Source of the DNA: Halapricum hydrolyticum
GTDB lineage: Archaea; Halobacteriota; Halobacteria; Halobacteriales; Haloarculaceae
Assembly (NCBI GenBank): GCA_025517565.1
Contig: JAOPKD010000017.1
Location: 1-62,684 of the forward strand
DNA: 62,684 nt
Direction of reading: 5' to 3'
In this document: piece by piece, positions 53,002 through 62,100 of the stretch
How the letters are laid out: each line of letters begins with the position of its first letter
Position numbering within the stretch: the stretch's first letter is position 1
Notes under the pieces: generated by a model
What the model was told of the DNA's origin: nothing
The model's input: the letters and a program-made list of their open reading frames with translations, nothing else
Databases searched by the model: none
Program-made: the position numbers and the translations under genes

Positions 53002-53100
53002 CTTCCTCCGTGTGAATAGGGAGCGATCCCAGCCTGATACGGTTCGACTGGCACAGTGCTGCGGAACCCTGTCGTGGTAACACGAAACAAAGGGTACATC

Positions 53101-54120
53101 ATGTACAGTGAACCGATTTCACCGTCCCAGGCGATCGAAGAGTATCTTACCGCCCGATCGAACGAACTGGCCGACGCAACGGTCCAGAATCATCGATACC
53201 GATTGAAGCAATTCCGGCTCTGGTGTGATGAAGTCGAGTTCACCGATATGCGTGAGCTCTCGGGTCGAGAAACGGAGTCATTCCGGCTGGCACGTGAAAG
53301 CGAGGGCTTAGCTCCGATGACAGTCCGGAACCACCAGATGACGCTTCGTGTCTTTGTCGAATGGTGTGAGACCCAAGGATACGTCAAGCCCGGTGTATCC
53401 GAGAAAATTCGCACCCCAGCAGTAGCGAAGTCCGATCGAACTCGAGACGACAAGATTAGCCACGAAACCGCTCAGGATATGATTAATTCCCTGAGCCGAT
53501 TCGAATACGGCTCTCTGAGGCACGTTCTCATCCACGTCCTCTATCACACCGGGATGCGTACCGGAGCAGCCCGAGCATTAGACGTCGATGACTTCGTCTT
53601 GGATCCGGATCCACATCTACAGGTCCGACATCGCCCCGAGACTGGCACCCCATTGAAGCGGGGCATCGATGGCGAACGGAACGTGTCGATCGTTGACTCC
53701 GAACTCGTTAAAGCGCTCCAAGACTATCGCGATCGGACCCGTCCTGAAGTCACTGATGAAGACGGCCGGGAACCACTATTCGCATCCCGACAAGGCCGGA
53801 TAGCGAAAACAACGATCCAGGCCCATAGCTACAGAGCGACCCAGCCCTGCGAATGGACTGGGGCCTGTCCTCACGATCAAGAGGTGGACGCGTGCCCGTA
53901 CCGATCAGCAGATAAGGCATCACAGTGTCCCTCATCGATCTCCCCGCACGCGTTAAGGCGATCGGCCATCACCTCGCATCTAGACCGTGACGTTCCGAAA
54001 GATATCGTCTCGGGTCGGACCAACGTTTCACGGAAGCGTCTGGACCAGCACTACGATGCCAGAGACGAAGAGTCGAAACGGCAGACAAGACGTCGCCAGT
54101 TGGAGAATATGGATATATAG
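53101..54120 (+). CDS. tyrosine recombinase/integrase
   Basis: 339 residues from ATG 53101. The SAM-like N-terminal domain (ATVQNHRYRLKQFRLWCDEV, PMTVRNHQMTLRVFVEWCETQGY) is followed by the catalytic domain: Arg in LYHTGMRTGAARALDVDD near 151, H-x-L-R-R in SPHALRRSAITSHL near 282 and the nucleophile Tyr in LDQHYDARDEE near 316. A Cys-rich insert (CEWTGACPHDQEVDACPYR ... QC) may bind zinc. It presumably integrated this island. Fragments of relatives lie at 58453 and 62332-62640. Confidence 0.93.
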   Translation: MYSEPISPSQAIEEYLTARSNELADATVQNHRYRLKQFRLWCDEVEFTDMRELSGRETESFRLARESEGLAPMTVRNHQMTLRVFVEWCETQGYVKPGVSEKIRTPAVAKSDRTRDDKISHETAQDMINSLSRFEYGSLRHVLIHVLYHTGMRTGAARALDVDDFVLDPDPHLQVRHRPETGTPLKRGIDGERNVSIVDSELVKALQDYRDRTRPEVTDEDGREPLFASRQGRIAKTTIQAHSYRATQPCEWTGACPHDQEVDACPYRSADKASQCPSSISPHALRRSAITSHLDRDVPKDIVSGRTNVSRKRLDQHYDARDEESKRQTRRRQLENMDI

Positions 54121-54418
54121 ACGGTATTAATTTCATCCGAATCTCTCTACTATTTCGAACACAGAGAACCAGTTGGAGATATCAACACAGCAGGGATCAC
54201 ACGTGGGTGGGCAGTGAACCCAGCAACATCCAGATTATCCGGTCGCTCATACCGACGACTCATGACTTGGTTGAATCCCGGGTAGTGAAGCTTCTAATGC
54301 GTTCGATTTCGGCGATCTCATGCTCAGGTTACGACTTCGCAGGATGAGCGAAATGCTCTTTCTTCACTTTCACCGTGGTCCGGGAACCTTCTTATAACAA
54401 GATGACAAATTAGGGCAC

Positions 54419-54706
54419 ATGGATCCAATAGATGATCCATACGCGGATGATTCGCTTGACGCGGACTCCTTCGGTCTCGAAGGGTGGGATGGGATAGACG
54501 AGATCGAGGTGGAGGATAGCGAAAACGAAATATGCGACCACGACGAGCACAAGGAGGTCGTGCCTCTACAAGAAATGCGAGGGGCATCAGCCATGGGTTA
54601 TGGCGGGCAGTTCAGCACAAGTGAAGCGATGATCGTTTGCAAAAAGTGTGGGAAGGCTAAACCCGCAGAAAGAGTCGACCAAGGTAACGATTTCTTCGGG
54701 TTGTAG
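54419..54706 (+). CDS. acidic orphan protein with zinc-ribbon-like end
   Basis: 95 residues. The very acidic N-terminal half (DDPYADDSLDADSFGLEGWDG) is followed by CDHDEHKE and, later, MIVCKKCGKAKPAERV, which could form one Cys/His zinc site. TATA-like CTTATAACA at 54391-54399 lies about 25 bases before the ATG. No family recognised. Confidence 0.55.
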   Translation: MDPIDDPYADDSLDADSFGLEGWDGIDEIEVEDSENEICDHDEHKEVVPLQEMRGASAMGYGGQFSTSEAMIVCKKCGKAKPAERVDQGNDFFGL

Positions 54707-54759
54707 GGCGTTTCGGGCCTACATTATCATAAAGTGAGTGTGTAATATCGTGTTGGGGT

Positions 54760-54915
54760 ATGGCCGACGAACGAGACTGGACAAGGATTTTCCAAATAAT
54801 GTGTGATACAGATGAAATCAAAGCACGCGCTGGTGCCGAACACACTGATGAAACCTCACACGCCATCAATTTCTACTCAAAACAAAACGAACGCTCGATA
54901 TGGGTGATCGGGTAG
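54760..54915 (+). CDS. 51-residue orphan protein
   Basis: ATG 54760 to TAG 54913-54915: MADERDWTRIFQIMCDTDE then IKARAGAEHTDETSHAINFY and a short tail. TATCATAAAG (54726-54735) is correctly spaced as a TATA box. It overlaps the next gene by 16 bases in another frame. Composition is coding-like, but no family is recognised. Confidence 0.4.
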   Translation: MADERDWTRIFQIMCDTDEIKARAGAEHTDETSHAINFYSKQNERSIWVIG

Positions 54916-55163
54916 CTGTACAGGGAGACACCAAATTGGTCAGTTTTGAAGATAGTGTAGACTTAGTCGGTATCGTAGACTCTCCGAACTATGTCCGTAA
55001 CTCGATACTGGATGAAAAAATAGCCAAGCGAATCGTGGAGTACCTCGATGATCGGGAGAATATATTCGACGACTGTGTTGAGGAAGTAGGACGGTTGAAA
55101 CGAAAACGGAGAGAGAATGAGCATGACGACGTCGTCTTGCCAACCTCTTCAGGTGGGTGTTGA
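54900..55163 (+). CDS. orphan charged protein
   Basis: 87 residues: VAVQGDTKLVSFEDSVDLVGIVDSP, then a helix with IAKRIVEYLDDRENIFDDCVEEVGRLKRKRREN. Start overlaps the preceding small gene, suggesting one transcript. No family recognised. Confidence 0.45.
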   Translation: MGDRVAVQGDTKLVSFEDSVDLVGIVDSPNYVRNSILDEKIAKRIVEYLDDRENIFDDCVEEVGRLKRKRRENEHDDVVLPTSSGGC

Positions 55164-55300
55164 ATTCGATCCCATTATGTGCGATCGAAAGCTCTCTATC
55201 GGGGAATAAGACCACGGCACTCAGTAGGATTGCCGATATTTTTGACTTCTATAGCTGATACCGCAAAGTAGAACCTCAGTCAGAGATTAGTTATATTAAC

Positions 55301-55822
55301 ATGGTGAACAAGCGGGAGCGTCTGATTCGAAACAAGGCAGCCACAGTCGCCAATCAAGATTCATATCAGATCCGGGAAGCCGATATTGACCATCTTGAGA
55401 CTCTTCGTGAGGCATGTGGTCTGAATATGGGTGAAATTAGCAATCTTCTCGGGAAGCCCAATAATTGGTACTCAAACCATCAACGAGCAGGTGGGACGCA
55501 TGAGTTCTCACGACCAGACTATTTCAGAATCAGAGATCTACTGGAAGTCGAATACCTTCGAGACCGCGTTGGATTCAGCGAAAATGAGGTTTCGCGTGGT
55601 GTCAACAATTCGTCAGGGTGGTACGAAAAACATCTAAAAGACGGATTCAAAATAGATGAGTACAATAAAGTTCTTGTTTTCCTTGTGACAGCAGCAGTCA
55701 TCCAATATAAAAATGATGTCCTTAATGAGGAGACACTAAATGAGTTTGTCAACCACGGAATTGTTGGTGAGGACCTCATCCAAGATCTAAAGAGCTCCGT
55801 CGATATTGACTATGGTCATTAG
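55301..55822 (+). CDS. orphan protein with two HTH-like repeats
   Basis: 173 residues. Two similar segments stand out: LREACGLNMGEISNLLGKPNNWYSNHQRAGG near residue 35 and RVGFSENEVSRGVNNSSGWYEKHLKDGF near 88. They share the pattern N-x-W-Y-x-x-H-x-x-x-G, and each resembles a helix-turn-helix. The C-terminus is hydrophobic then acidic. It may be the island's own DNA-binding regulator. AT-rich TTATATTAA lies just upstream (55288-55299). Confidence 0.55.
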   Translation: MVNKRERLIRNKAATVANQDSYQIREADIDHLETLREACGLNMGEISNLLGKPNNWYSNHQRAGGTHEFSRPDYFRIRDLLEVEYLRDRVGFSENEVSRGVNNSSGWYEKHLKDGFKIDEYNKVLVFLVTAAVIQYKNDVLNEETLNEFVNHGIVGEDLIQDLKSSVDIDYGH

Positions 55823-55998
55823 TAGATAATGAGTATTCATTAGAGTCCGATATCAAACCTATCACGTGTTACTCTTTCTGTAGGTGTGTCATTAAGATCA
55901 GTAGACCGTGGACGTCCCTCCTCAAGCGTGTATAGGTCCCGAATTTGGCGAAGTGGATAAACCAGGCTCCAAGAAAGTTGATCCCCGTCGGAGTAGCC

Positions 55999-56145
55999 CT
56001 ACGTCTCAGTGAGTAATTCGACCGCTCTTGGATCTATTTGGTACGTGATGTAGCCAATATCGGGTGGTTTCGCGGTAATATAGTACTCAGTCTGTCGTGG
56101 GTGAAGAGTTTCGGATGCACTCACACGTCGATTCAGGGTTGGCAT
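55999..56145 (-). CDS. 48-residue orphan ORF
   Basis: Minus-strand ATG 56145 to TAG 55999-56001: MPTLNRRVSASETLHPRQTE, then YYITAKPPDIGYITYQIDPR and AVELLTET. The second half has natural-looking strand and helix composition and may be the C-terminal tail of a decayed gene. The rest of the 523-base gap between 55823 and 56346 holds no other ORF I can support. Confidence 0.3.
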   Translation of the reverse strand: MPTLNRRVSASETLHPRQTEYYITAKPPDIGYITYQIDPRAVELLTET

Positions 56146-56346
56146 CGAGTATGTAGAGAATCAAAGACGACGGTAATGAAGCTACCCCAGTATCTTGCCA
56201 CCTGAGAGTGGGCTTGACGACCACTCCAAGTTATTACCAGGAGAATTAATTACTTTACCATCTATACGGAAATATTTATGTTATACACCTCTAACTCTAC
56301 TTGCCATGGTATCCGTACCATGACAGCGATTGAAACCTAGAATACA

Positions 56347-56583
56347 ATGAACAAAGAAGATGATCTGAACAAATCTGATTTGGATGAGAAGCAGCGTGCT
56401 GTTTACGTTAGTGAGGAGGTCTGGGATGCCGTTGACGACGTATTTAGAAAGACAAACGCTCTTCGTGAGCTTGACGACAAGGAACAGTTTGAGAAGCACA
56501 AGCACTTCATGGAAGCATTATTCAAATTCGCGATTGAGCACAAGGACGAGATAGAGGAGAAGGCCGAAGAGGAACTGAAGTAA
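56347..56583 (+). CDS. small charged protein, possible ribbon-helix-helix
   Basis: 78 residues. RAVYVSEEVWDAVDDVFRKTNALRELDDKEQFEKHKHFMEALFKFAIEHKDEIEEKAEEE has a short strand followed by two or three helices, as in small plasmid ribbon-helix-helix or partition accessory proteins. This is inference from pattern only. ATATTTATG (56271-56279) may be its promoter. Confidence 0.5.
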   Translation: MNKEDDLNKSDLDEKQRAVYVSEEVWDAVDDVFRKTNALRELDDKEQFEKHKHFMEALFKFAIEHKDEIEEKAEEELK

Positions 56584-57086
56584 CACAACAGTAGACAACG
56601 ATTAGAACCCGAATTGTTACAGTATAAATTTCCAAGTAAACGGTTCGAGACGTTAGTTTGCAATGAAAAGACTAGCGGGAATAATCTCCTTGAGATTGAT
56701 CGCATGAGATCTAGGTGGTGCCAACCAGATCTTTCAGGGACTGAATATCACCTCGATCCACCTGCCCACACACAAAATAACACTCGCAAAGTGGAGTCTC
56801 ACTCGGCTCCGAAAGTAGTGGGATGACTTATGAATCAGAGTTTGCTTAGGAATCACCGGCTCCAAAACAGCTTAGCAAGATGAGGTTACTGAGGATTCTT
56901 GAGAACCAATTTTCCTGCCTTCTTGGAACTCTTAGTAGTTGGTTCCAACAGAGCCATGCATTCGACGAACTTTATTTCCAACCGGGTTCCGGATTAACGT
57001 GGGTTGTTCAGCTACGACGACTCCCTGAGATTAGCCAAGGAGGTTCATTGTCCCAGAGATGAAGGGGGGCTTTTCTCAGAGGCAGA
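56584..57086. other. AT-rich non-coding stretch downstream of rep
   Basis: About 500 bases with only short unconvincing frames on both strands. Next to a rolling-circle rep gene such a region could hold the replication origin, but I did not find a clear nick-site hairpin by eye. Confidence 0.25.
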
Positions 57087-58265
57087 TTACATAGGAGTTG
57101 TAGCAGAATACTCGTCTTCAATATCTACTCGGCTCTTTCGAAATGCCCGCCTGCCCCACGCATCCACTGTCGACGAATGAAGGAGCTCATCCTGCTCCAT
57201 CTCGTCAACCTCTCCGAGATGAGGTAATTGGGTTAGAGCGTACACTGCACCTTGTGAATTCTGCCCCTGGAACTCGTAGTCGGTAGCGTTCACTTCATCT
57301 GCGTCGACAAGCGGGATCTCGTCTTCGCCGTTACCTCGGATTGAAATCGTATCCCTGTCGACCCTGTTTCCTCGCATGTTATCAGGGGAGTATTCACACT
57401 TCTCAACGAACTTCTCCACGACCGGCTTGAAGAGATCTCGGTCGACGTCGTCGTTACAATACACCATAATGTGTGCGTGTGGTGTTGCACGGTCATCTGT
57501 GCCTGCGATTACCAGAAAGTACTCCCAGTCATCAGACGAAAAAGGACTGTTCGGACTCTTCTGAAGCCGATAGCGAAGCGACTGCAGAGTGGGCGTCAAT
57601 GCTTCGTTGAGTTCTGTAAGCAGGTCCAATCGACCGTGCGATTCTGGAGACAGTCGCAGAGACAAGAGGACTGTTGTCGGATTCTCATACGTGTCCAAGC
57701 ACTGCCGATCGAGTGCCATCCCTTTTTTGTACCGGCTATTAGCGGTGTGCCGGCGACCTCGTCCCCAACCGTACTGATCGCTCGTAGAGCTCTCTCCGTG
57801 TCGTTGTTCAATGTAGGACTGAATGGCTTCTGACGCCGTCAATGGTTGCCCGTCATCGTCGAGATAACGATCCTTGTCGACAAGATCTGCGTTGGTCGCG
57901 ATAGGTTGATGAAGTCCGAAATAATCTTGAGTCGTATCATCGGATGACTTGGGCCCAGATTGTCCACTGGGTTTGCTCCAACCGTTTGTGTCGTGGCCGT
58001 CTTTTGCTGTACATCCTATGTAATCTGCGTTCTCACTAGCCTTGTCTTCCCATAGGCTGTTCTCTTGAGGGACTGGGATCTGGTTGAGACTCAGAGCGTC
58101 GTTTTCTATCAGAAGGTGATTGATCTCAGTCTTGCTGTAGCCGTTCGCTTCAGCTTGCGCTCGGACTTCATCAATGCTTATCGGCTCGCCGGGGTCTACA
58201 CCGACGCACTTCGCTGCTTCAACTATTAATTCGTCTAATGTGTTCGATAGTTCGCGAGATTCCAT
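57087..58265 (-). CDS. rep: rolling-circle replication initiator (HUH Rep)
   Basis: 392 residues. The central block YENPTTVLLSLRLSPESHGR, WEYFLVIAGTDDRATPHAHIMVYC (His-Ala-His HUH motif near residue 262), FKPVVEKFVEKCEYSPDNMRGN and the later AVYALTQLPHLGEVDEMEQDELLHSSTVDAWG (catalytic Tyr candidate) match haloarchaeal plasmid and virus Rep proteins. The N-terminal ~110 residues are variable. It implies that the island descends from a plasmid or plasmid-like virus. Confidence 0.85.
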   Translation of the reverse strand: MESRELSNTLDELIVEAAKCVGVDPGEPISIDEVRAQAEANGYSKTEINHLLIENDALSLNQIPVPQENSLWEDKASENADYIGCTAKDGHDTNGWSKPSGQSGPKSSDDTTQDYFGLHQPIATNADLVDKDRYLDDDGQPLTASEAIQSYIEQRHGESSTSDQYGWGRGRRHTANSRYKKGMALDRQCLDTYENPTTVLLSLRLSPESHGRLDLLTELNEALTPTLQSLRYRLQKSPNSPFSSDDWEYFLVIAGTDDRATPHAHIMVYCNDDVDRDLFKPVVEKFVEKCEYSPDNMRGNRVDRDTISIRGNGEDEIPLVDADEVNATDYEFQGQNSQGAVYALTQLPHLGEVDEMEQDELLHSSTVDAWGRRAFRKSRVDIEDEYSATTPM

Positions 58266-58452
58266 GCGACAGGCGACAACGTCAACGGCTCCGATGCGAC
58301 AAATCTGCTTATGGATACTTGGATTTAAGCACTCTTTAAACTAACGAGATAGCATCACGCTCGTTAAAAATCACAATCTCAAACAGAGTAAATATCTACA
58401 TCCAGTAAGCGTATATTTGGATCGACTCGGGTTTTATACGCTCTCCCTCATC

Positions 58453-58614
58453 GTCGATCTTGATCAGTTCGTTTGCTGACCAGCGGTACCTGAAGTCCGA
58501 CATCGGCCCGAACTCGGGACACGTCTGAAACGGAGTGAGACTCACGAGCGGAACATGAGCGTGACTGACAACGTCGCAGATACCGCCATCGACGCGCACA
58601 TCAACACCGCCTGA
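58453..58614 (+). pseudogene. tyrosine recombinase fragment
   Basis: Frameshifted reading ADQRYLK / RHRPELGTRLKRSETHERN, then MSVTDNVADTAIDAHINTA to TGA 58612-58614. It matches the mid-part of the intact integrase (QVRHRPETGTPLKRGIDGERN) and is very close in DNA to 62511-62640. Neither the catalytic Arg nor the His/Tyr regions are present. The intervening 58266-58452 has no gene I can support. Confidence 0.7.
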
Positions 58615-58657
58615 TCGCCAGCAAGATAACACGGAGGGGTGGGAGATTACCACTGTA

Positions 58658-59115
58658 TCAGGGTGTCATAGAACCAGTCACAAGGTATAGATTTCAAATA
58701 TATCTTAATCGAATATATTGCTCACACCAGTATGTTCACAACGAGAAAAGGGTGATGAGGAATAATAGAGGATCGGACAGTAATTGTACAGTATGGGTGA
58801 TGGGAGAGTCTATAAAAGCAGTAAGGGCGAGTATTTCGGTGATGCAGACGTTTGGGATCGGTTAGAATCGGGTCTGTGGGAACCCTGTTGCTGGTGCAGA
58901 GAAACAAACAGAGAATGGGTCGAAACACAACAGGGAGACTTACTCCTGTTAATCCCGATCTCTCGGCACGCAGTGCCTGACTGGAAAACCATCAGCTCTG
59001 ATCCCGATGGTCTCAGGATACAGGAGAAACAACAGGTGTCCGTAGAGTGACCTCAATTCACCCTGTCTCTACCAATTCGCTCCACGGGTGTGCCAATCGT
59101 TCTATGACACCCTGA
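58658..59115. mobile_element. 458-bp miniature transposon-like element
   Basis: Terminal inverted repeats TCAGGGTGTCATAGAAC (58658-58674) and GTTCTATGACACCCTGA (59099-59115) are perfect over 17 bases. They are flanked directly by the 5-base duplication CTGTA (58653-58657 and 59116-59120). There is no transposase inside; a promoter-like AT-rich block and one ORF of about 85 residues are the cargo. This is the structure of a non-autonomous transposon mobilised in trans. Confidence 0.75.
58793..59050 (+). CDS. small orphan protein carried by the miniature transposon
   Basis: 85 residues from ATG 58793 (an ATG at 58784 adds three). MGDGRVYKSSKGEYFGDADV is followed by WDRLESGLWEPCCWCRETNREW and ISRHAVPDWKTISSDPDG. 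Cys-Cys-x-x-Cys plus His could bind a metal. No family recognised. Lies wholly inside the 17-bp inverted repeats. Confidence 0.5.
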   Translation: MGDGRVYKSSKGEYFGDADVWDRLESGLWEPCCWCRETNREWVETQQGDLLLLIPISRHAVPDWKTISSDPDGLRIQEKQQVSVE

Positions 59116-59321
59116 CTGTATACTTGAATCTGTAGCCTTTCCTCGTACGGTATTTGGCCCGAATCAGAAACTACCGTGAAACGTCGTGCGACACATGACT
59201 GATAACAGCGACCACTGAGGACGACCCATTAGGAACGATTCTACAGTACAAAACAAAATGCACCTGTCCGGGAAACCCTATACTCGAAAAGACGCTCTAG
59301 AAGGTCATCTTGAAATGCGAA

Positions 59322-59867
59322 TCAACTGGACTCCCAGTAATTAACAGCTGCTTCCAGTCTGCGAACAGTTCCGAGCAACATGAGTAGACCAATCGCTACC
59401 GCATACATCATAAATCCAATACTTATATAGAAATTGTCGGACAGGCTCACATCTACCGAGACACCAGCACCCTCCGCCAAAGCGCCAAAGATGAAGAATG
59501 CAAGACCAAGAAACAGTGCCCCAGATATAAGATCCCGAATCCCACTTCTATCACGGAACGTGATCAAGTCAAGGATGTTCGCATTTCTAAGACGACCCCC
59601 GTCGGTGACTATCGGATTATATGCGAGGTCATAGAGAGTGACATTATTGTAATTGTACTCGTCTAGTACATCGAGCTCGACTAGTTCATCCAACCGGTCA
59701 TTAACTGTCTTCTTTGCCGGATCTCCCTCAAGATGCTGTTGTATCATGTATCGAGACCAAGGCTTCTCCTTTTTCTCTTCGTCCATCACACGGACGATAT
59801 CTTCATGCTGAACAACCCAAGAAGGGTCAGAGTCCAGCTTGTCCTGTATGTCATCGGGAATCGCCAT
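59322..59867 (-). CDS. winged-helix protein with two C-terminal TM segments
   Basis: 181 residues. N-terminal wHTH: KPWSRYMIQQHLEGDPAKKTVNDRLDELVELDVLDEYNYNNVTLYDLA. TM1 is IRDLISGALFLGLAFFIFGALAEG near 112-134 and TM2 ISIGFMMYAVAIGLLMLLGTV near 150-170. A membrane-anchored DNA-binding protein could sense a surface signal or tether DNA. Divergent from a four-TM protein. Confidence 0.6.
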   Translation of the reverse strand: MAIPDDIQDKLDSDPSWVVQHEDIVRVMDEEKKEKPWSRYMIQQHLEGDPAKKTVNDRLDELVELDVLDEYNYNNVTLYDLAYNPIVTDGGRLRNANILDLITFRDRSGIRDLISGALFLGLAFFIFGALAEGAGVSVDVSLSDNFYISIGFMMYAVAIGLLMLLGTVRRLEAAVNYWESS

Positions 59868-60057
59868 ATTCGTTCATCCTACGCGAGTATGATAAAGCCA
59901 GTACAATGTTTAACTGATATTAGTTGTTACACGGCCGGATGGCATGATTATCCGGGCGGATAAATGGTCTAATCGGGCGTATTAGGACTTCATGGGCGCA
60001 ATATTGGGTAAAACGGCCACCAGGGTATTTTACCACCGAAACCATTGTCAGTTATGT

Positions 60058-60432
60058 ATGGTGTCACAACCTACAGCTGAGATATTCAGTGCGTTCGTGT
60101 ATGGTGTAGCTGCAATGATCGGTGGCGGGATTCTGTTCGAGGGAGGAAAGAGATACGTCAAGACAGCTGGTAGTAATCTGTTTAAAGGGAAGATCGAGGC
60201 GCTACCATTCTTTTTCAGCGTGCTTGTACTAGGATGGATTCTTAAATACTTGGATCCAGCTGTGAGTGTGTTTGTCTATTCTATTCCAGTATTGCAACGA
60301 TTGGGGATAATGGTCCTTGGCACAATGCTGCTGTTCAACTATTCGGTGGACAACTTCCGGTACACTGACCCAAAATCAATAGCAGTGTATGCTGTGGGCG
60401 TGGCCCTTGTTCTCTCTCCAACGTTCGGATAA
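60058..60432 (+). CDS. orphan membrane protein, about four TM segments
   Basis: 124 residues from ATG 60058 (MVSQPTAEIFSAFVYGVAAM). Hydrophobic segments: FSAFVYGVAAMIGGGILF, ALPFFFSVLVLGWILKYL, LQRLGIMVLGTMLLFNY and IAVYAVGVALVLSPTFG. Small four-TM proteins occur in haloarchaeal pleomorphic viruses and plasmids, but no spike gene is present here, so I do not name it. Confidence 0.55.
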   Translation: MVSQPTAEIFSAFVYGVAAMIGGGILFEGGKRYVKTAGSNLFKGKIEALPFFFSVLVLGWILKYLDPAVSVFVYSIPVLQRLGIMVLGTMLLFNYSVDNFRYTDPKSIAVYAVGVALVLSPTFG

Positions 60433-60659
60433 GACTCTCACGAAGGAGATTATTAGTGGAAAGCATCCTGTCAATGTTGACAGCTACCGATTGATGATTC
60501 TGAGGAGGTATTGAGTCATTCCCTGCTATACTAAGCATTCATAGGGTAAGATGCTCTTCTCCGTACCAACAGTGAGATTTCGAAGATCGTCAAAGAAAGA
60601 CGATTAGGACCTGTCTACAATAAGCCATATTACGTGAGATAACGACCCACTGCATATTT

Positions 60660-61262
60660 GTGGAAGCTGAATCAATTTATTCGGCTGTGGCAATTAATGA
60701 TATTCCGTGGGTCACGATCATCTTGACCTTGGTGATGGGGGCGACCCATCTCGTATCGCCCACTATTACACCCCTCTCTTACACTATCCTCGCCCCGTGG
60801 ATGCATGCGGGTTTCAATCACCTTTGGCAGAACCTCCTCGTGTTCGTTCTACTTGGTACGTTGGTAGAGAGGCGTGTGGGCTTAGTCACGTTCCTCTTGT
60901 TCGCAGTGTTGATTCCTTATCTCGCGCTTCATCTACCAGTAGTGTTTGAGTACGGCGGGCCCTCAAGAGGCGCAAGTGGTCTTACTATGACGTTGACTGG
61001 ATACGCAATTCCGGCATTAGTCGTCGACCTTGCTGAGCGTATCGAGTCTTTTGAAGCTGATGCAAGAGATGTTGCTCTCGGAATCGGGATTCTGCTCGTC
61101 TTGATATACTTGAGCTTGGATGTATGGGTGACAGTCCAACGGTTCGCAGGTATTCAGTCGCGACCAGATGGTGTAGCGGTTTCGGCGCACGCGACTGGGC
61201 TTGTTCTTGGAGTGCTATGGTTTGGTTGGCGGGTACTTCGTCACGATCTGGACAACGCATGA
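60660..61262 (+). CDS. rhomboid-family intramembrane serine protease
   Basis: 200 residues, GTG start at 60660. WMHAGFNHLWQNLLVFVLLGTLVERRVG has the conserved H-x-x-x-H-x-x-x-N helix. The catalytic Ser is in PSRGASGLTMTLTGY near residue 107 (G-x-S-G), and the catalytic His in VSAHATGLVLGVLWFG near 176. About six TMs, a minimal rhomboid. It cleaves substrate TM segments; the substrate is unknown. The neighbouring membrane proteins in the island are possible substrates. Confidence 0.8.
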   Translation: MEAESIYSAVAINDIPWVTIILTLVMGATHLVSPTITPLSYTILAPWMHAGFNHLWQNLLVFVLLGTLVERRVGLVTFLLFAVLIPYLALHLPVVFEYGGPSRGASGLTMTLTGYAIPALVVDLAERIESFEADARDVALGIGILLVLIYLSLDVWVTVQRFAGIQSRPDGVAVSAHATGLVLGVLWFGWRVLRHDLDNA

Positions 61263-61447
61263 CGGGCGTGTTGCAAGCTATTCGCGCTGTGTATCGTGGC
61301 CTGCCCGGTTCGATCTAACGAGAAACTTCAGTAGAGGCAGGGAAATATAGAGAATGTATTCAGCAGGCTCATCCTGGTCAGACTGCTTGAGTACTTCGCC
61401 ACCCACTCTATTCATTGCGTTATGAGGGAATCATCAAGGCATTCAGG

Positions 61448-61981
61448 TTACTCCGCTGCTGCTACCTCTAAGCGGATCTCAATGTTGCGTGCATCGCACA
61501 TTTTCTGAAATTTCTGTTTTGACTCCCAATCAACTTCATTTAAGAGAAGTGTGACCTCAACTTCCCAAGAGCTTATAGAGAATTCCGATTGAAAACTCTC
61601 GCTCTCCATCAAGAGCTCACCAATGACTTCTTCTGGGACCTCACCATCAGTGTTTTTCACTTCAACCAACTCATAGCAGTGAATCTCTTTCTCTGGCCAG
61701 CGTTCTGAGTCTCTTGGCCAGCGAACGACACTATCTATCCGTTTTCGCGTTTGGAGAGCAACCTCTTTGAATACAATCGCATAGTCTTCTTTCCGGGTTT
61801 TCGATGGGTACTCTCCCGGTGTAGTTTCCCAGACATCGGGCCCATCCGAGCATACTTTGTCTAACCATCGGTTGAATATCTCCTCTTCCGCTTGATTTTG
61901 TATTTTGCTTCTGGATTTGTCAGTTAGGGAATGGAGCAGATCATCTCCTGGTGGTTGTCCATTGGGATCTGGCACGGGCAT
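61448..61981 (-). CDS. orphan protein
   Basis: 177 residues from ATG 61981 (MPVPDPNGQPPGDDLLHSL); ATG 62017 would add twelve. Includes YELVEVKNTDGEVPEEVIGELLM, in which E-V-K after a strand is reminiscent of nuclease-fold proteins, plus AIVFKEVALQTRKRIDSVVRW. No confident family. The 185 bases between it and the rhomboid gene hold nothing I can support. Confidence 0.5.
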   Translation of the reverse strand: MPVPDPNGQPPGDDLLHSLTDKSRSKIQNQAEEEIFNRWLDKVCSDGPDVWETTPGEYPSKTRKEDYAIVFKEVALQTRKRIDSVVRWPRDSERWPEKEIHCYELVEVKNTDGEVPEEVIGELLMESESFQSEFSISSWEVEVTLLLNEVDWESKQKFQKMCDARNIEIRLEVAAAE

Positions 61982-62100
61982 TCTATTAATTGAATACGTG
62001 GTTGTTTCTTTTAGCACTTTTTACAAGTTACTGAGACGAGCTACTCCTTGATTGTCACTAATTTGGTCTTCATCGGTTTCGGGCGAATACTGGCCCGCTG

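Noticed and set aside
52758..53102. 114-residue minus-strand ORF upstream of the integrase
   Set aside because: Pro/Arg/Ser-rich, overlaps strong hairpins and the integrase promoter; more likely structured non-coding sequence.
56880..57062. 60-residue ORF near the rep gene
   Set aside because: No promoter, no recognisable composition; probably chance in AT-rich non-coding DNA.
60058..60432. Pleolipovirus VP3-like structural protein
   Set aside because: Size and TM count fit loosely, but no spike, VP4-like or other virion gene is present in the island, so the name is not supported.
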